Source of the DNA: Polytrichum commune
Taxonomy: Eukaryota > Streptophyta > Polytrichopsida > Polytrichales > Polytrichaceae
Assembly: GCA_950295325.1 (NCBI GenBank)
Contig: OX485805.1
Span: forward strand, 46,276,758 to 46,340,757
DNA: 64,000 bases
Direction of reading: 5' to 3'
Below, piece by piece: positions 21,801 through 34,498 of this stretch; position 1 is the stretch's first letter, and each line of letters opens with the position of its first letter. The notes beneath the pieces are model-generated. The model was given only the letters and a program-made list of their open reading frames with translations, ran no database searches and was not told where the DNA came from. The position numbers were made by a program, and so were the translations under genes.

Positions 21801-24179
21801 CTTAATATGTCATGACCAGATGTCATGTTGTTGTGTACCATCATACTGCAAAGTATTTTGCTAACCTCATCCTTGAATTTTTCCAAAATCACGTATCGGA
21901 GGGGGCCCGACAACGTCCATTCGTTTTCGAATTTCATCTGAAACGGGGGTTCGGACATGGAAATCTCAACCAAGTCGACCGAAATGAAATCGCGGTCCTT
22001 GAGGCGTTTGAGGTCCGTCTTGAAAGCAACTTCAGAGCATTTTGGACGGATGTGCTTGAAGAAGATCACAAGAAGAGGTTCTGGCAGAGCTTCAGCATCA
22101 CAAAAGGCCATACAAAACAAAAGGTTTTGAGCATCAGATGACAAACCTTTTATGGCAATGACATACGCCGCAATCACATTGTCATATCTCACATGCCCAA
22201 AAGCATTATCCTCGTCATCGTCTCCGTCTCCTTCTCCATCCTCATCCTCATCATCATTTTGTTTGAATGACATATACTCATAGAAACGTTCATAGATATT
22301 AGTCCAGTTACCACTATTATCCGGGTTATGGTCAATTTGTCTTCCAATATTTACAAGAATCACAGGCAGCGAGTCTGCTTCTGATATTATTTTGTCTGCA
22401 ACATCCCGTAAAACACCAACTTTTGAAAACTGTTAAGATTGACTCGATTCACTGGATTTAGAAGTTCAAAATCTGGTTATGGTGCAATATGGTAGACTCG
22501 TGATGTATATCAACTAATTACATGACTTGAACAAGTTGTGAAATGAGTTGAAGCGTGAACTTCACGGATGTGTTCTTCCACATGTAGAACATGTCACAAT
22601 TGGAAATGCTTTAGACACAATAATACCAAAGGTGCATAAGAATCGGATACTCACTTGAACACTGCTGGGAATCTCCCCATTTGGCAAGTTCGAAACATAG
22701 TTACCGAGAATTTGACGTGCTTCCTCACGTGTAGGTTTTTCCATGTGGACTTCTGTTGCACCGGGACAAATTCCTCTGCCACCACGACCGGAGGTGATAA
22801 GATACTTCACCTTCTTTGCATCCAAAACCCTGAGATCCCTCACCAGTTTCTCATTATGCACATCATCGAGAATTATGAGAAGATTTAACTCGAGAAGCCG
22901 TCGTCGCAGTTTTCTGAGATGAGACAAATTAGTCTTGCCTTCTGGATTTGAAACCTTCCTCAAATCACCTTTACCCTCTTCATTCGACTCAGATGTCATG
23001 TCAAACCCCAAATTCTTCAGCAACTTGATACAGACAGAGCGACTGTTTGCTTTCGGACCGCATGGTAGAAATTGTACCCCATCTGTAAACAATTGCGTGG
23101 ATGGTCCTGGCTCTGGTGAAGACTGTGCAATTTGTCGGTAGTGTTGAGCTAGGGATTTGGCAAGACAAGTTTTACCTGACCCGGGGCCTCCATACAGAGT
23201 GACAACTTGATTCCCTTGCATATCCTCCAAATGTTTCTTCACCGATTCTTGGGTAGACAGTTTCACAATTTTCTTGTCCAGAGTATTTTGCGACACATCT
23301 GGAAACTCATCAGCAATCCTTCCGAACATCAAGACAGCCTCCTATTAGCTGGTTGTAATTAATAGTGAATACAACTGTCAGTTACTAGTTACTAGTAGGA
23401 ACCTACGTGTCAATCTACGTGGCACTCCACGTCAACACTTCACAGCAGCTACCTCCAAGGCCAAACAGAACACGTCATCTCGGATTCCAGAAGCTTCCCC
23501 GAGCTCATTCTTCTAGAAGTTTCGGAGCTGCTCTTTGGTGATATATACCTCGCACACAGACATCAATAAGTTAGTTCTCATAGACACAGTTACTGAGCAA
23601 TCAGATGTAGCATTCTTAGTCTACTCAGAGTTAGATTCATGCATATTGTTTACTTTGTAATTCTTACAGATGCAATAAAGATTACTATTCTGAATATTCT
23701 GAGTGAGCGTGCATGTCATAAAACAAATGGGCTAAAACCTCCTGCTTCTCTCTAATTACTGAAGGTATTCTTTCGAACGCGCGAACCACTTTGTGCATGC
23801 AATCTTTCAAAGGGATCGGAAACGCATGTGCTTTGAACATGAATGACAGGCAAGGGATTTGGAAAGCGTGGCTCGCCTTGTACATGAATGAGAGACAACC
23901 ATTGCTTTGCAATTCCTCCAATATCTTGCTCTCTTCCTGGAGGCATTTTACGGCGATCGCGAGTGGCTCCCGCACAATTTCTTCGTGTGCTAAACCATTC
24001 CTTCTTATGGCATCCACCCACCAGACTTTCTTCTCTTCCAGTTTGGCTTTCAGATCTTTGAATTCTTCCAAATCTTTTGAGGCTGCGTACCACTTATCCT
24101 CACCGTCTTGTACAATTTTTGTAGCTTCTGTTGCTAATGTTCCAAGTAATGTGGATATGTCCATATTTCGGAGCTTCAA
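18836..24179 (-). pseudogene. NB-ARC-ARM-TPR receptor-like gene, copy A, disrupted
   Basis: Minus strand, same exon plan as copy B: exon 1 24179-22655 (interrupted), exon 2 22405-21563, exon 3 20684-19738, exon 4 19214-18836. P-loop (GGPGSGKTCLAK), kinase-2 (LLIILDDVHN) and RNBS-B (KYLITSGRG) are kept, as are the armadillo-like exon 3 and TPR exon 4. Two lesions separate it from copy B. A 394-bp solo LTR sits in exon 1 about 147 codons from the start, between the N-terminal helical region and the nucleotide-binding domain. The acceptor of exon 2 reads TTTACGG instead of TTTACAG, so the AG is lost. Exon 2 also has a longer acidic tract (EDEDGEGDGDDDED) than copy B. Remaining frames are open, so inactivation is recent, or the locus now yields shorter products such as N-domain-only or NB-only proteins. 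Confidence 0.85.
23344..23737 (+). mobile_element. Solo LTR (copia-like), 394 bp, inside exon 1 of NB-ARC copy A
   Basis: Near-symmetric ends TATTAGC...GCTAAAA (one base from a TGTTAGC/GCTAACA type at each end), flanked by a 5-bp duplication CCTCC (23339-23343 and 23738-23742). The orthologous position in copy B is intact. A TATA-like 'gatatatacc' (about 23540) and a 'caataaag' poly(A) signal (about 23671) give a plus orientation, opposite to the gene. Family assignment is inference from the termini. Confidence 0.88.
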
Positions 24180-24199
24180 AACACATGATAAGTTGTAAC

Positions 24200-27100
24200 A
24201 AAGTCAGTATACTACTTACTCAGCGCAATTTAGTGTTATTTAAAAAAAATTGAGCACTACGTAAACTTTGTTGAAAAATCAACAACATGATGGACCAAGA
24301 TGAGCTTGACCATCTATTTGCAACTCCCCACCCCAGCCATACTGATCCACTTAGTGGGTTGATTGGAACCTGAACCTCTAATGATGACCTTCTTGGAACC
24401 CTGCTCTTCTAGTGAAGTTTTCCAAACCCCAACAAAGCACTTGGGGTTTAGCCTCACTCGATGATTTGTCAATCACAAAATTATTGTAAGTTCACAATAT
24501 TTAGAGGTTTGGGTGTAACGAGGAAACACCCTATGCTGACTACAAATACTAAAAAGCTCAAGAAAATATATACTCATCAAGGCAAAGGTTTCAGAAACTC
24601 AACGTAAACTCTGTAGAGTTGTATAACATTCTCTAGCACCAAGGAAGCTCAGTGCGGATTATGTTAAGAACCTCATGCAAGTAGTGAGCAGAAAGCACTT
24701 GTGTATCCAAACAATGAAACCCACCTTACCCAGAATTCTGTGGAAAATTATTTTAATTCCACAGATTCCTTAGAGCCCGTCTGATTATCTCTCCACCAAA
24801 GGGATATGGAAAACGTCACAAGTAACCCAAATATGTGCAAAAGCATCCACAGCTTCCTCTTCACTCTCAACTCACTGTCACCAGAAACTCTTGCTTGCAA
24901 ATCCTTAACCCTCAACACTGTCTTCACATTGTGCAGACAATAAAATGGCACAACACAGAATGATGGACACAAGTGGAGTGGAAGTGTAACAGACGTGCCT
25001 TGTCCTTTTCAGGGGAGACTATTAGCAGACGCTGCAACAGTGGCAACTCCGGACAAACAGGAAGGCGGAATTAAAATACAGTAGATGTGCCTTTAGATGG
25101 ATGCTTTTCTACTTCAAATTTACGCCCACTTCTCGTAGAATACTACGAATCACCCAATTAGTGCGAAATGCTAAGCCAATCCAAGTGCTCCCTGTAGCCA
25201 TTTCTCTGGAGCTCGTATGAATATCTTATGCATTATCAAAGTAAAGATTCTTGTACTCATCAAGTGGTCATATACTGGAGGTCCCATCAATCATGTTGAC
25301 TATTGAGCAAGCTAGAATGGGTAGCATCTTTTGAGAGCGTAGTCCACTCTCCTTTCAACACGTGTATTATTGGTGCCAATTCTTAGATCCACACCTAACC
25401 ACATACAACTTAAATATAGGTGTCCAGATTCGTGTTGTGTTGGATTTAGGCACGACTACATTGTGGCCAAACTTATGTTTGGTGAGTTATGCCAAAGGGT
25501 GAAAGTTCATGATATGACATAATAGTGACCTACCGGGGGAGAGGACAACTTGGGGTGAAAGTGTTGATTATCATTGTAGGAGCTTGGTGTTTGTTATTTC
25601 TAACCAAATTAACCACTAAATCAGAGTCATGAGCCATGAATTATTCTAGTGAGCTTGAGCTGGGATGAATTTGTAAGCAACCTATAAGGGGTATGCTTTT
25701 ATTATCACCTTCGGTAGGTGTTACAAAACCAAACCCCATGCATAAGCTCAATTTATGGCAGCGATAATATCATGATGGAGCAGCATTGACAAAAGGTATT
25801 GAACTTTCAATACGGAAGTGAAAAGGTTTATTATGAGAAAGATCTTGTACGTTTCTTAATTAAAGTAATGTATGGCAAATATTGATACAAATGTGCCTTG
25901 CAGTCAAACATCCACTCAATTGGTCATGGCAGTAGAAGAAATGATCTTGTCCAAATGAACCCCACATGGTAGTTCTTTTTGCTCTGAAAATTGGCCCCAG
26001 TAGTTGTTTGGTGTAAACTTGCATTTCAATTGAGATGGCCAAGTGGAACCCTGGGTAAGATAGTGGCCATGTCACTTGTTTTGGTGGCCTCTATTGTTTT
26101 GAGGTGACCACCACCCATGTCAGTTTTGTATACCATTCGCCAGACATACCAATTGAGGGTGGATAGTCTAGGTAGCACCGTGGAGCCCTCCAACCTTGGT
26201 TGTGTGATTGTTCATGATAGGGGTGCGCAAGAGGGAGGCAATGAGTTGTAACCTTACCCACATGGTGTGATTTACCTTGACGAAGAGACTTATTGATTGA
26301 ATTATAAAATAATGAAAGACTAATCATACCGAGTTGTACTTATAAGCATAATTAGCATGTGAGCATATGGTGTTTGTATCAAACAACTCCAAAAGACAAA
26401 ATGCAACAGACAACCCAAGACAGAATGTCGTACAAGGGCTAGACAACCCATGAAGGAATATTGCATGGGGGGTAGATAGCTTCCGATGGAAGATGTTTAC
26501 ATTAGAGTTACACAACTCCAACTAGGAGTTAGACACCTCCTTCTTAAAGATCTTTCTAGAAGAGTTAGACAACTCCAACTAGAAGATATAAATCGGAGTT
26601 GGATAACTTTCAACAAATGGATGTTATTCATTGGAGTTGGACAACTCAAGGCGCAAGCATGATCAAGTGGATAGTTCATGTACCTTGCATAGGTTTAAGT
26701 GAAAGTGATTCAAAACTAGACACTAACTTTGAATTTTGTGAAGGGAAAAAATCATAAGCATTTTAAAAACACATTGATCTACAAAGCCAAGAAACTTATG
26801 TTGACAAAAGTTTTTTCAAGAAAAGTGTACATATGTTAGTAGACCGTGGAAGTTGTGTACAAGTAGATGATATTCAACAAGTAATTTCCTAAATTAGTTC
26901 AAAATATGATACAACTACATAAAATTCATGTTTTTCTTCAAATTTTTGTAATGGTGCCCTCAAGTTCATAATACATTCAAGGAATATGAAAATAATAATA
27001 ATAAATAAGTCCAACTTCAAAATATTTAAGGTCATGAAATCTACGTCCAAAACCATATTTGGCCATTACCTTTTGAGCATCACTTTCAATGATGATTTTT

Positions 27101-28541
27101 TCATATTTCATCTTGATATTCTATGTTTGATTATCTAACACAACAATAGAGGTCGCATGGGAAAGAAAAAATATTCGAACAACACTTTGCTACTTCTTTT
27201 AGGCATTTAACCAAAAAAAACAATTTTAGAGTATCATAAGCATTTTTTTCATACACTTGACCGTGCTTGCTCCCCTCTCAATGATTCATAGATTGAATAG
27301 ATGAATCAAGTTGGAATTAGATAGTTTCAACTAGAAGAATAAATGAATGAATCAACATGGAAGTAGATGGTTCCAACTAGATGATTGTGATTGAGCTAGA
27401 TGATGGAAGATGATTTTAGAAGAACCAAAGATAGAAGATTTGTAATAAAACCAAAGATAGAATAATGAGAAGAATGATTTTTTGTATGACAGTTAGAATT
27501 TAAAAATAATGCCTTTGGCATATAAGCAAGCTTGGAGGAGGAGAGAGGATCTTTTGTCTCTCTCCTACGGTCGGGTGATTTAAGCTCATAGGCAATTACA
27601 ACATCGTGGCTAAGTTTTTACGCTTTTGAAAAGTACAAAGTTTGAAAGTTCACAATGTTAGTGATGCATGTGCATTCATAATTGTATTCTCTTTTTGGTG
27701 TAAAAGAGGAACTTGACACATGGTCACCAAAGGTGGGTTGGCCTAGTCATTGTTGTATCCACGTATGCCGCAATGGTTGTGGGCCAGTTACCATAGAGGT
27801 GGCATTGGTTACTCGTGAGTGGATGCAACTCATGGGAGATAGACACTTCATAATACATATAGTATGAACTAACATCATGAGTGTAAGAAGGGGTATTATT
27901 TGAGGCATTAGCATACATAGTATACATAAGTGAGAGGTATGATTTTTTCTCTAGTGTGTACATTTAAAAAGGCTATCAAGAATGTTGAAGTAAAGGTAGA
28001 TGTACAAAAAGGAGCCCTTTGGGTTTAGAGAAAAATTGACAATAAATATAATTCCATCTAATTCATGTCTTCATTCATAGTTATCATATGGTAATAACCC
28101 TCAATGGCTGCCTTGTCCATTCTTGTTGGGGATTGCATATGGGTTCTAGGTTTTACAAAATGCAAGCTTGACATGGGCTCCCTTGAGTTTTGCTCTCGGA
28201 ATTGTGGCTAATTTATTGTGCTCTTGTCTTTGCTTGCTTGATGCAATCATTGAGTTACATGCTATGGATGAGAAAACTTTCTTATTGGATAGTGAAAGTG
28301 GATTTTATATGCAATAAATGCCTATTTAATTCGAGCTTTATATTATGTATATGTAGTGGAGGCAATTATTACATTACATTGAAAAACTTAGTACAAATAC
28401 ATGCGTCCATTTTCTAGCTAGCAATTAATATGTATGCACTTGTTTCCCTCTATAAACTTCTTGAATATAGGTGATTTAATTTCATAGTGACCCACGCACA
28501 TCATTTAGGTTTCCAATATAAGGTCCAAACCCTGGGGTGCC
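24200..28541. other. Non-coding flank of NB-ARC copy A
   Basis: No gene supported. The segment 24697-24975 is conserved in copy B (44932-45210) and, diverged, at 32347-32595. The segment 26370-26660 is rich in repeated 'gttagacaactccaact' and its inverse 'ggagttgg'. The segment about 26890-27130 is a dispersed repeat found inverted at about 36870-37140. The rest is unremarkable AT-rich sequence shared with copy B. Confidence 0.6.
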
Positions 28542-28943
28542 TATGAGCCCAAAATGAGTGCTCATATTGGTTTTATGTTTAGAATTTAATTAGAATTGCA
28601 ATTGGAGTGTTATTGAAACAATTAAAAGTATGAAAAGAATGAGGCTTGGTGTGGATTTATGTTTAGGCCTTAAGCCATTTTGTGTGGTTAAGTAGAGGTT
28701 TAGTGGCATTAGGGAGTGTTTTGAATAGAGGAGTAGTGTTTGAGGAAGCAAGGGTAAGGGCCTTTGATTTAAATGTTTGAATTAGAACATGTTCTTGTTG
28801 GTTTAGGGGGTGAGGTGTTAGTGGATAGGATAAGGTCCTACTAAGTAGGAAAATGTTAAAGGGGTTGTAGTTGTGGGATGCCCTCTCTCATTCCTTCCTT
28901 CTCTCTCAAAATTTTTTTTTTTTTTTCTCTTGTGGGTGTGTGT

Positions 28944-28985
<42 letters not shown>

Positions 28986-30637
28986 TAGAGAATATAGTTG
29001 ATTAGAGGGAGCTTAGAAAATTAGCTTATTAAGGGGACTAAGGCAACAGCTCACGAAGGGTAGCCGAGACAGCAACTGGGACGAAGGGTAGCCGAGACAG
29101 CAACTTGCTAAGGGTGCTGCGACAGTAGCTTAGACGAAGGATAGCTGAACCAGCAGCTTGCTAAGGGTGCTGCGACAGTAACGGGGACTAAAGGTGCTGC
29201 GACAATAACTGGGACTAAGGGTGTTGCGACAATAACTGGGACTAAGGGTGTCGCGCACCTCTCCATGAGGAGTGCCCGAAACACCATGGGCACAAGGGGG
29301 ACCCCGGAGTGACACCCGGGACTTGTGGCGCCATTGGTTAGAGGGCCCAAGTGATCCTAGTGTGGGTGAGGGCCTCGGGCGTTGGGAACGCCTCCCACCC
29401 TCGGAGACTAGGATGCACAAGGGTAAGGCCATGAGCTATGCGTAGCTCATGGCGTGGTGATTCTAGAACGCTCAAGAACACCTCAATCGGAGGTGTGAGC
29501 TAGGAGTTATGGCCATTTGAGTGGGGCGTTGTCCCGGGACAGCGCCCTGGTCCAGCAGTGCCTAGGAGTGATTCCCGGGACTGCCAAGGTTCAAACAGGC
29601 ATTACGTCGTCAATACTTGTCTGAATGGGGCAAGTGAGGAGTCCATCGGCATCTACGTGAAGCGTAGATGAAGATGGAGTGGTTGCTTGTTGGCATTAGA
29701 CATCATACAAGGAAGTTATGATGGTCTGAAGCTGCTGGGGCTTCTAGGCTCAACGGCTAAGGGAAAATGTCTACTTGGCCCCAACTCTTGGTAGAGAGAC
29801 AAGAGGTTTCTTGACGGTGGGGTAGGGGCCCCGCGTAGAGTCCTAGAGGCTTATATGGGTGAGGTGGTGTGGCCTCACCCACCCGAGGCCGAACGGCACG
29901 ACCTCCATGGGCATTAGCCCTATGTGAGGCCATAGTTGCCTAGTATGGTTCGGGTTGTTGTAGTGTTGCTCCGGCAACGCGATGATCAACATAAGATTGG
30001 ACTTCCACGGATGGAAGTCCACATCTAAGAATTGGTTACCGATTAAGGGGTGAGTCCCAAAATCAAAGTAGGAGGGTTGGTTCCCCTCCTATGAACTATA
30101 TGGTCCGGGGTAAGAGCAGCTAACCATTAGCATGGCGGAATGGGAAGGGTTAGCGCTCGTACCTTTGCTAGAAAATGAAAATTGGCAAGATTGTCAAGGG
30201 GGCTAGCAAGGGTTGCGACAAAGGGTGTTGCGACAGTAACTGGGACTAAGGGTAGCCGAGACAATAGCTGGGACTAAGGGAAGCTGAGACAGCAGCTATA
30301 CTACGGAGCAGTTGGACTAAGGGGCAGTTAGAATGAAGGGTTAGTTAGGTCTAGTACCCTAAGTTAAGATGGATGGGTTAGCTAGGTAGTTAGCTATCCG
30401 TGTAATCGGGGGTGTAATCGTGTGGGAAGTTGATAGAGGGTGTGAAGATAGTACCAATAAAGAAAAGCGTTTATCAACGCTTGTACTCATAATATGGAAT
30501 AAATTGGTGTGACCCAAGGTATGTGTGATGTCATGGGGATGAATGACGGAGGAAGGGTAAACTAGGATGAATATGAATGTGATCATCATACCCTCACCCG
30601 GACTAGGACGCTTAAGGGTGGGCAGTTTGGCCTCACA
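28542..30637 (+). mobile_element. Solo LTR, 2096 bp, first member of a TG..CA family
   Basis: Starts TATGAGCCCAAAATGAGTGC and ends GGCCTCACA (TG..CA with a G-to-A change at the start). The termini are imperfect inverted repeats. The 5-bp duplication GTGCC is at 28537-28541 and 30638-30642. Copy B has a single GTGCC at 48777-48781, so this is an insertion after duplication. No second LTR or internal domain is present. It contains a (TG)n tract (about 28936-28984) and two clusters of a roughly 27-bp repeat of the 'actaagggtgctgcgacaataactggg' kind, abridged here, at 29040-29250 and 30205-30300. A reverse-oriented relative lies at 34499-36292. Confidence 0.9.
28936..28984. repeat. (TG)n microsatellite
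   Basis: Nearly pure TG dinucleotides with two TGGG interruptions at the start, inside the solo LTR. Confidence 0.95.
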
Positions 30638-31428
30638 GTGCCACTGAGGGTGGCCAATGGGTGAGGGTGCGTTGATATCGAGTTGGTGTGCATTAGTGTT
30701 GGATGGGTGTTGAGTGGGGGTTAGGTGGGTATTAAATGGGCGTTGAGTTCGCGTTGGATGCCAATGGGTTAGTAATGGGCGCCAATGGGTTGAAGTCAAA
30801 ATGCCAATGGGTTAGTACATGATGCCAATGGGTTGGTGTTGGGTTGGAATTGGTAGGTGTTATGGGGTTTCTTTGGCACATTACGTGCAAATCCCAATTA
30901 TTCTAAAAGCATTTAAAAAAATCATTTAACCTCCTTCGCCTTCAAAAACCCAAACCCCTCCACAAATGAAGGATTTGGGCTTTAAAATATGCATCCAAAA
31001 AATTGGACGTCAACAATCACTTCACCTCCTACACCTTCAAAAAACCAAAATCCACAAATATTAAGCACGTGGACTTCAAAATATGCATCAACATCAACAT
31101 ACATTTAACCATTAACACATCCAAAAAAAACAAAAACCCACAAAAATTAAGCACTTGGGCTTCAAAATATGCATTACAAATTGATTATTAACATACGTAT
31201 GACCTCCAATATTGAATCAAAGAACCAAGCAAAACCAAATAAGAAAGAAAGAAAAGAACTTACCTTGAAGATGGCCAATTGACTAAGAGCACCAACGTGA
31301 CCAAAAGAACCAACACTATGTGTGGCAAGCGAAAGAGGAGAGGGGGGAGAGAATAGCAACACTAGAGTTGTTATTCTCACTAGTGTAGTCGCAGTAGTGT
31401 TGAGTTCAAGATGACAATGGCATTTAAG

Positions 31429-34203
31429 ATTGAAGAATCCATATGCATCGCGCTCTATGGCAACAACTAACCTCCCACAGTAATTGTGCTAAAAAATACA
31501 ACCCAGTGGTCACCCTACGACCCCAGATATATATCCTTAACACATAAATTACTACCTAGTGGCTACAAGAGTGGTATCATATCATGTCCACGTATACCAT
31601 CGGTGCCAAAATACATATTAATCTTTATCACAATATTGAAATTATCCTAATGTCAACCTTGTTCTAGTCAAAATTGCACTCAAAATGGTTGTACCAATCA
31701 CAACGAAATGGAAATGGAATTGGTAGAGATGGCTATAGTGAACCCAAAAGCAATTGGCACCACCTGCCACAGATCATTTGCACACAATTTCAATTGCTTT
31801 GAGCTCATGTTTTGTACCTTAATTATGATAAATGTTGTGGGTATATGTATTGAAATCAAAAATTTTGAAGTCTACCTTCTATTCCACTTTACATATATGA
31901 AAGAATCCAAAAACTAAACTTTTCATTGCATTTGCAAGTTCTATATGTCTAAGATTTCAACAATGCTACATAATGAAAAATACGACCTCACCAAGGACCT
32001 CCTGAGGGTGGAAGGCGTGAGTGCGGGTGGATAGCCTTAAGAGAGGGAATAGCCAAACTCAATTTGATTTGTTTTCGGCAAGCTTGATCAGGAGGTAGAT
32101 GACTCTTGCTTTTGTAGATTACATGTAGTCATCTTTCTGATGACCTCATACCTCTATAAAAAATTCTATCTCTAAATAATTATTGGATATTGTTAAGGGA
32201 GTCCATTGTTGGAAGCAATGATAAAAAAAACAAACATTTGGCTTGTTTCATTCGGGGAGCCCTATTAAAGACTTGCAAAGTATATAAGAACTTCAGGCAA
32301 GGAAAGCACAGAGAAGAAACACAACAGCAACCAAAGACCATTTCTCACACTTGTATATCCAAACAATACAAAGCCATCTTAGAATATGTTTACACCCACA
32401 AAGTCCTCAAACCCCATCCGATTCCCTCTCCACTACAGGGTTATGAAGTACGTAAATCACAAGTAACCTAAATAAATGCAAAAGCATCCACAATTCACTG
32501 TTGACAAAATTGATTAACCTCTCACTTGGGAATTCCTAACCTCAACTTAGGTCTTTGCATTGTGCACACAAATATAGAACGATGGACACAAGGTAAGTAT
32601 GTTGTTGCTAATCACAGAGAAAAGGGGTGGGCACATGGCCTAATTGTGTTGCCCCACAACTGTTTTTAGTCATTAGAGAGGTCGGGCAATCGGGCCAGCG
32701 GCGGTACAACACAACAAGAAGTGGTTGTTGCCAAGGCAAGCCACCATAAAAGCTATGTAATGTTGAAAAATAAAGCCTGCATTTTGTCTCAATGTAATAA
32801 ACACATTGCCTATGTTCTACCCGACGGTCAATTCATGTGTTTCTATCACAATTTTTTACTATCACCTCCAATATTTATTTTTTAATTGTCGTAAGCCAGG
32901 TCCTCCAAGGGCCACCCCGGCTATGGAAGCGGAGGCCATGTGCCCAGCCCTAGAGCTTTGTCATGCAAAGTGTTGGATTTATACAACTCTTCAACGATAG
33001 CTGGGAATCTTGTAACTTTTTGTGCCAATGTGCAAATATGGTAACATGTGCGGGCCAATTTTTGGCTTCAAAAATTCATAGTAAATTCAATTTTAAGGAA
33101 TAAAATTACCAAAAAATTTGAAATCTTGCTATTTTAATGCTAAAAAGAGCTAAGACATGATTAGAATTTATTGAATTTATTTCGTCTAATGAAACCTTTC
33201 CAGTATAAATTTAATCAAATTTGTTTTATATTTTTTCAAGCTCGTCTCCTTCTCCGAATCAGTCCACAACTTTCACATATACAAGAAATGTTTTCACCAC
33301 CTTATACTCCTCCAAATCAAGAACATAAATTGTGCCTTGACAACTGTAGTTAGAATTCATATTTGTACTTCTTTGATTTTTAGGTAAGAAATTTACAAGC
33401 AATTGACATGGTGTTAAAACATTTAGTCTTGTGATCATGAACAATACCTCACTTCCAAAGGATTCACTGTGATGGGGTTGACTTTCGAACCTTGTGTTCT
33501 AGGGTGGTGATCAAAGTGTTGCATTTGATATGCTTTTTCATCAACTGCATGGCTTTTCCCTTCACAGGCTAGTACTCATAAATTTTGTGTGTTTCATCAT
33601 AACTATGTCAATCGTAATATTTGTAACACATCAATGTTAGGGAAAGAAACATAACCTAGGGTGATGTTCTCATTGTTCTTAAATGATAATTGCTGATGTG
33701 TGGAATTATAGTTTCCAACATAAATTTATAAGTTATGCATAAGTTGGTAGTCTGAATATGGTGAATGCACAAAAGAACTCTAGAAACTACATGAGGTAGA
33801 CGTGCCTAATTTAGTTAAGTAATCTCAATTTGACACCTCTATTTGAGTGGTGTGTGGCTCCCACAACACCAACATCAAGAAGGCGTGTATTCAAAGACAT
33901 TGGACTACATGCTCAAAATATGTTATTTAGTCTAGGCTCAATAGTCAACATAAAGGAGGAGGGGGACCAATATGACTGTTCAATGAGCATAAGATCCTTC
34001 ACTTTTAATAATGAATAAGATGTTCATAGGAGCCCCAAAATTTATTAGGAAAGTGGATGTGGAGTTGATTTGGATTTGCTAACCATCTCGTATCCATCAC
34101 GTGTTTCACATCCTAGAAGAAGTAGGCTAGCCAAAAAAAGTTACCATTTAGAACTCTTTGCAACTATGTCACTCCACTGTAATGTAATACAAGTGTAAAG
34201 AGG
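31429..34203. other. Spacer between duplication copies, no gene
   Basis: AT-rich with no supported coding sequence. It contains the diverged third copy of the NB-ARC upstream module at about 32347-32595 (shared words: 'cttgtatatccaaacaat', 'atgcaaaagcatccacaat', 'cattgtgca.acaa', 'gatggacacaag'). Confidence 0.6.
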
Positions 34204-34205
34204 TA

Positions 34206-34428
34206 CTACACTAAATATTGTATTTAGTGTCACTTACTATATGGAGTTACAAAATGCTATATATTTCCACTATTGATTTTTGCAACCAAGTAAAGATGCT
34301 AATGTTCTATAATGCCCAAACAACCAATTTGAACTTTGTTAAGAAAAAAAAATGGGATATACAATAAATTGTTATAGCATTGCATAATTCCAAATAGTAA
34401 GTGACACTAAATACAATGTTTAGCGTAG
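34206..34428. mobile_element. MITE, Tc1/mariner-like (TA target)
   Basis: Inverted ends begin CTACACTAAATATTGTATTT and CTACGCTAAACATTGTATTT. The shared inverted region is about 56 bp, including TTAGTGTCACTTACTAT. TA is duplicated on each side (34204-34205, 34429-34430). Total about 223 bp, no coding capacity. Confidence 0.9.
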
Positions 34429-34498
34429 TATGTCTTCGGGCACTCCTATGGTAACCGCGCCTTGTACAAAACATTAACCCCTAAATCCCCAAGCCTTC

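Larger units (their letters stand above)
17504..31428. repeat. Segmental duplication copy A
   Basis: Collinear with 38586-49566 from 'tagtatacaacatc' to 'gacaatggcatttaag', in direct orientation. It differs from copy B mainly by three insertions present only here: a MITE (18132-18541), a solo LTR (23344-23737) and a second solo LTR (28542-30637). Removing these and their target duplications brings the lengths to within about 30 bp (about 11.0 kb each). It contains one NB-ARC gene and its flanks. Confidence 0.97.
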
